The translations under genes were made by a program, and so were the position numbers. 5,691 bases of DNA from Syntrophaceae bacterium UBA2188 (GTDB taxonomy: Bacteria; Desulfobacterota; BSN033; UBA1163), in contig DCVM01000173.1 in assembly GCA_002327985.1 (NCBI GenBank), positions 1 through 5,691 on the forward strand, given 5' to 3'. Below the pieces are notes generated by a model. The model ran no database searches. It was not told the DNA's origin and saw only the letters and a list, made by a program, of their open reading frames with translations. Position 1 is the first letter of the stretch; every line of letters begins with the position of its first letter. Shown piece after piece: positions 3,936 to 5,691 of the stretch.

Positions 3936-4971
3936 ATCTTCTCCGGCGACTTGAACTTGAGATCGTCTCTGCCCTGTCTGATTCATCCATCCTGAAGAAA
4001 GCCATGTGGATCACTTTATCCTGGTAAACAAGGGAGGAACCCACGATCGCCTTTCCTTCGAACCGGTGGTCCCAACCATGCCCTATGGACTCGTACCTTT
4101 TCTCTTCACATCGTGTGGCTTCTCCAATGAAAGCTTTTGCTTTATCGACTGAGGCCCCATCGCCATTTTTCTCTTCCTGAAGAAGGGCATCCATGGCATA
4201 GCTCTTAACCAACTTCGGATGAATGATCCCATAGGCAGAGCTGAGGGAGAGGATGTCGAAGCCGACTGTCTTTCCGTTCACCATCACAAAGATCCCTTTC
4301 TGGTGAGGAACATATTGAAAGGCATCGAGATATCCTCTCAGATCATCTTCCCTGGATTCAAAAATATCTCTCATCGCCCCTGTTGGAGAGCGGACACTCG
4401 CCTTTATGGCGGACCTTTCAATATCCAACCATACATCTCCTTGATTTCCATTATATCTATGAGATTCTTCCAAAGAACGACTGACAGAGGAAACTTTTCT
4501 GCTTCTCACATTTCGATTCATAATATTGCCGGATTCTTCAAATTCACTTGATGCGTAGGCCCATCTCCCCTGCTCGGTGCAGCTGACAGGGATAATGGTC
4601 TCTGAATTCTCTTTAATGAGTATGGTGGTGTTTAAAACCCTGTTCTGCTTCGCCCCTGCAAGCTCTTCCCCGTCAAGGAGAAGAACCGGGATCTCTGCTC
4701 TGCTCAGGACCTTGAGCTCAGGCACCGAACCGCTCTGGCTCAACTCGGTGATGGTCAGAAGACCCCTCTTTAAGGCTTCCTGCAGCGTGAGGTACTCCGG
4801 GCCATGGTTGACCGGTGTGAAGAGGGGAATGACCCCCATGTTATTAAAGATCTTTACCCCGTTAGAAATAATGTCCCCCTGATCTGCAGCGGGGTTGCAG
4901 ATTCCATTTCTAACGGGGTGAACCTCCCCGAACTCCAGTTTTGATAAATAATCGCTGATCATTGAATTCAT
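3925..4971 (-). CDS. ARPP-1 (DUF6569-like) family protein with an in-frame repeat insertion
   Basis: A 348-residue protein recognised as ARPP-1, named for association with ADP-ribosylglycohydrolase and rhodanese/phosphatase-superfamily proteins. The function is not established; I infer no catalytic activity. Family features are the N-terminal VIPLFTPVNHGPEYLTLQEALKRG (written here as VIPLFTP, then GPEYLTLQEAL), ITELSQSGSVPEL, IPVLLLDGEELAGAKQNR, TILIKENSETIIPVSCTEQGRW, and the later KGIFVMVNGKTVGFDI and IGHGWDHRFEG. No signal peptide or membrane helix is seen, so it is probably cytoplasmic. The ATG at 4971 is well supported by AGGAGG six bases upstream, which overlaps the last codons of the 60-residue gene before it and implies translational coupling. 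Residues 18-39 (HPVRNGICNPA to ISNGV) are a palindromic repeat read in frame; removing them joins LEFGEV to KIFNNMGVIPLF, a natural family N-terminus. The arginine-rich end RRRRFRM is unusual, and a frame error there is possible but unproven. Confidence 0.88.
   Translation of the reverse strand: MNSMISDYLSKLEFGEVHPVRNGICNPAADQGDIISNGVKIFNNMGVIPLFTPVNHGPEYLTLQEALKRGLLTITELSQSGSVPELKVLSRAEIPVLLLDGEELAGAKQNRVLNTTILIKENSETIIPVSCTEQGRWAYASSEFEESGNIMNRNVRSRKVSSVSRSLEESHRYNGNQGDVWLDIERSAIKASVRSPTGAMRDIFESREDDLRGYLDAFQYVPHQKGIFVMVNGKTVGFDILSLSSAYGIIHPKLVKSYAMDALLQEEKNGDGASVDKAKAFIGEATRCEEKRYESIGHGWDHRFEGKAIVGSSLVYQDKVIHMAFFRMDESDRAETISSSSRRRRFRM
4855..4920. repeat. Nested palindromic element inserted in frame in the ARPP-1 gene
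   Basis: The outer 14-bp perfect arms ACCCCGTTAGAAAT (4856-4869) and ATTTCTAACGGGGT (4906-4919) enclose an inner hairpin ATCTGCA (4882-4888)/TGCAGAT (4896-4902) with a 7-base loop. The 66-bp segment 4855-4920 is exactly 22 codons and contains no stop in the used frame. Its translation, with VRNGI and SNGV, resembles small dispersed elements of environmental bacteria and is analogous to Rickettsia palindromic elements found inside genes. Confidence 0.88.
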
Positions 4972-4985
4972 CTTTAACCTCCTTT
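4972..4985 (-). promoter_or_regulatory. Ribosome binding site of ARPP-1 within the preceding gene's end
   Basis: On the minus strand AAAGGAGGTTAAAG precedes the ATG at 4971. AGGAGG encodes the last glycines of the 60-residue protein, whose TAA lies two bases before the ATG, so translation of the two genes is very likely coupled. Confidence 0.85.
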
Positions 4986-5156
4986 GAAAATTTTGTTTTC
5001 TTTCTTAACCCACCCGAACCCTCCACATTGACTGCAGACCTTGCCTCCTTCATCCCCATTGGATGACTTACCGGTGCCCCTGCAAAATGGGCAAAAGATC
5101 ATCTTGTATTTCTCTGGATTAAAGGGTTTGCTTAATTTTTCCTTTTTTCTCCTCAT
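4974..5156 (-). CDS. Small DnaJ-type zinc-knuckle protein (60 aa)
   Basis: A 60-residue protein with two knuckles, CPFCRGTG (residues 22-29) and CSQCGGFG (residues 41-48), the CxxCxGxG pattern of the DnaJ central zinc-binding domain. The four cysteines C22, C25, C41 and C44 should bind one zinc ion. The N-terminus is basic (MRRKKEKLSK). No J-domain or substrate domain is present, so it is not a DnaJ itself; related stand-alone proteins may act as zinc-binding adaptors or chaperone-like factors, but the role here is unknown. The ATG at 5156 has only a weak upstream AAGAG; M19 is a possible internal start but would remove the basic segment. The gene ends two bases before ARPP-1 and provides its ribosome binding site, so it belongs to the same transcript. 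Confidence 0.8.
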   Translation of the reverse strand: MRRKKEKLSKPFNPEKYKMIFCPFCRGTGKSSNGDEGGKVCSQCGGFGWVKKENKIFKGG

Positions 5157-5204
5157 GATTAATACTCTTGGATATTAACAATCCTGATAATATGCCTGAG
5201 GTGT

Positions 5205-5456
5205 TCAAGAATAGATATACGGCCTGTCAAACTGACTGCGGTTCAATTCCTTGTGGTCTTTGTATAAATTTACATCCCACGTTCTCATCTTCTCCCTTTC
5301 TTCGCGGGTTAAGGACAGGTAGTACTTGTAATCGCCTATCACCCACCACCTGCCACAGATGCATTTCACATAAGCCGTAGGCTCAGCATTGAATAGCCCC
5401 CGGTAGCCGCAAACCGGGCACCAAAACAAGTCGGTCAATGGTATGTCCATTTCCAT
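5205..5456 (-). CDS. Small zinc-ribbon protein (83 aa), unknown function
   Basis: An 83-residue protein with a zinc-ribbon layout: CPVCG at residues 13-17 and CICG at residues 32-35, giving ligands C13, C16, C32 and C34, followed by aromatic GRWWVIGDYKYYL. The second half is charged and helical (LTREEREKMRTW), ending in a polar tail. I do not recognise a named family. The ATG at 5456 is preceded by AAAAGGAGGTTTTC, an excellent ribosome binding site five bases away, which makes the gene convincing despite its size. It begins about 30 bp after the DUF559 stop and ends about 48 bp before the 60-residue zinc protein, consistent with one operon. Two consecutive small zinc proteins before ARPP-1 is a notable arrangement. 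Confidence 0.8.
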   Translation of the reverse strand: MEMDIPLTDLFWCPVCGYRGLFNAEPTAYVKCICGRWWVIGDYKYYLSLTREEREKMRTWDVNLYKDHKELNRSQFDRPYIYS

Positions 5457-5486
5457 GAAAACCTCCTTTTTAAGGGTATTGTATTG

Positions 5487-5691
5487 TCAAAAGTTATCTC
5501 CCCTCTCCCCTTGGGGGAGAGGGTCAGGGTGAGGGGTAAGAAGGGTATTTCGGATACTCTCCAAAACGCCTTCCAAGTTGCTGAATACCTGATTATCCCA
5601 AAATCGCAACACCTTATACCCTTCAGCCCGGAGCCATTCATCACGCATCTTATCTCCTGGATTAAGTGCATGCTGCCCTCCATCCAGCTCT
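5487..5691 (-). CDS. DUF559 endonuclease-domain protein, C-terminal part (cut by window edge)
   Basis: The minus-strand frame, from 5690 in codon phase to TGA at 5489-5487, gives 67 residues beginning ELDGGQHALNPGDKMRDEWL and continuing RAEGYKVLRFWDNQVFSNLEGVLESI. This is the C-terminal half of a DUF559 domain, a PD-(D/E)XK fold related to VSR (very short patch repair) endonucleases. ELDGGQH carries the family's E-x-D-G...H residues, and RFWDNQV is the conserved strand after it. The N-terminal part, with the first catalytic aspartate expected, lies outside the window. The tail TPHPDPLPQGERG is encoded by a dispersed palindromic repeat (5501-5536) and not by the domain, so the original C-terminus was probably replaced. 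It is the first visible gene of the run leading to ARPP-1. The overlapping frame 5683-5435 is a shadow. The substrate is unknown. Confidence 0.85.
   Translation of the reverse strand, partial: ELDGGQHALNPGDKMRDEWLRAEGYKVLRFWDNQVFSNLEGVLESIRNTLLTPHPDPLPQGERGDNF
5501..5536 (-). repeat. Dispersed palindromic repeat, copy 2 (inverted), within the DUF559 gene
   Basis: Read on the minus strand it matches 3532-3567 closely. The 10-bp stem is CCCTCTCCCC (5501-5510)/GGGGAGAGGG (5514-5523) with loop TTG, followed by TCAGGGTGAGGGG. It encodes the last residues of the DUF559 protein. Confidence 0.9.

Noticed and set aside
3921..3990. Alternative ARPP-1 C-terminus in another frame (GRDDLKFKSPEKIQDVR)
   Set aside because: The alternative tail looks protein-like, but the annotated tail is also open and no homologue alignment is available to show a frameshift.
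5435..5683. 82-codon minus-strand frame (MEGSMHLIQEIR...)
   Set aside because: It overlaps the DUF559 frame, which carries a recognisable conserved domain; this frame reads through the palindrome and the start of the zinc-ribbon gene and is a shadow.

Overview
The window reads as an accessory, repeat-rich stretch of a bacterial chromosome of moderate GC content. Taxon is an inference only. Short palindromic repeats whose translations read like LPTGRQ, HPVRNGI and HPDPLPQGER are familiar from uncultivated Desulfobacterota, Nitrospirota and similar environmental genomes, so such a host is plausible but unproven. All well-supported genes lie on the minus strand, so the genes are described below from right to left.

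Right part (about 5691-3925): a compact operon-like run. It starts with the C-terminal end of a DUF559 (VSR/PD-(D/E)XK-like) endonuclease-domain protein cut by the window edge. Next come an 83-residue zinc-ribbon protein with a strong Shine-Dalgarno (SD) site and a 60-residue protein with two DnaJ-type CxxCxGxG knuckles. The last gene is an ARPP-1 (DUF6569-like) family protein whose SD site overlaps the end of the 60-residue gene. The ARPP-1 reading frame has swallowed a 66-bp nested palindromic element, in frame, near its N-terminus. The DUF559 reading frame ends inside another dispersed palindrome.

Middle (about 3924-3373): no secure gene. It holds a cluster of four short hairpin repeats and, closer to ARPP-1, a possible 55-codon plus-strand ORF fragment with coding-like codon use.

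Left part (about 3372-1): two related accessory modules. On the minus strand the order is ORF6N gene, a truncated DUF1016/YhcG nuclease remnant, a ~165-bp repeat, an intact DUF1016/YhcG PD-(D/E)XK nuclease gene, a second ORF6N gene, then the second copy of the ~165-bp repeat. The two ORF6N genes end in a 52-bp identical DNA block and share their last 28 residues. Both ORF6N genes and the DUF1016 gene carry a palindrome of the same geometry (13-bp arms, 1-bp spacer) inside the coding sequence. A short repeat core lies upstream (minus-strand sense) of the DUF1016 gene, the left ORF6N gene and a possible gene start at the left edge. One copy of this core carries a clean 20-bp palindromic insertion that can be read against an empty copy.

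Working picture: ORF6N proteins are presumed DNA binders and DUF1016 proteins presumed nucleases, often found in mobile or defence-related regions. Here they form a duplicated, partly eroded cassette shaped by small palindromic repeats. Functional coupling between the left cassette and the right ARPP-1 operon is not shown by the sequence.
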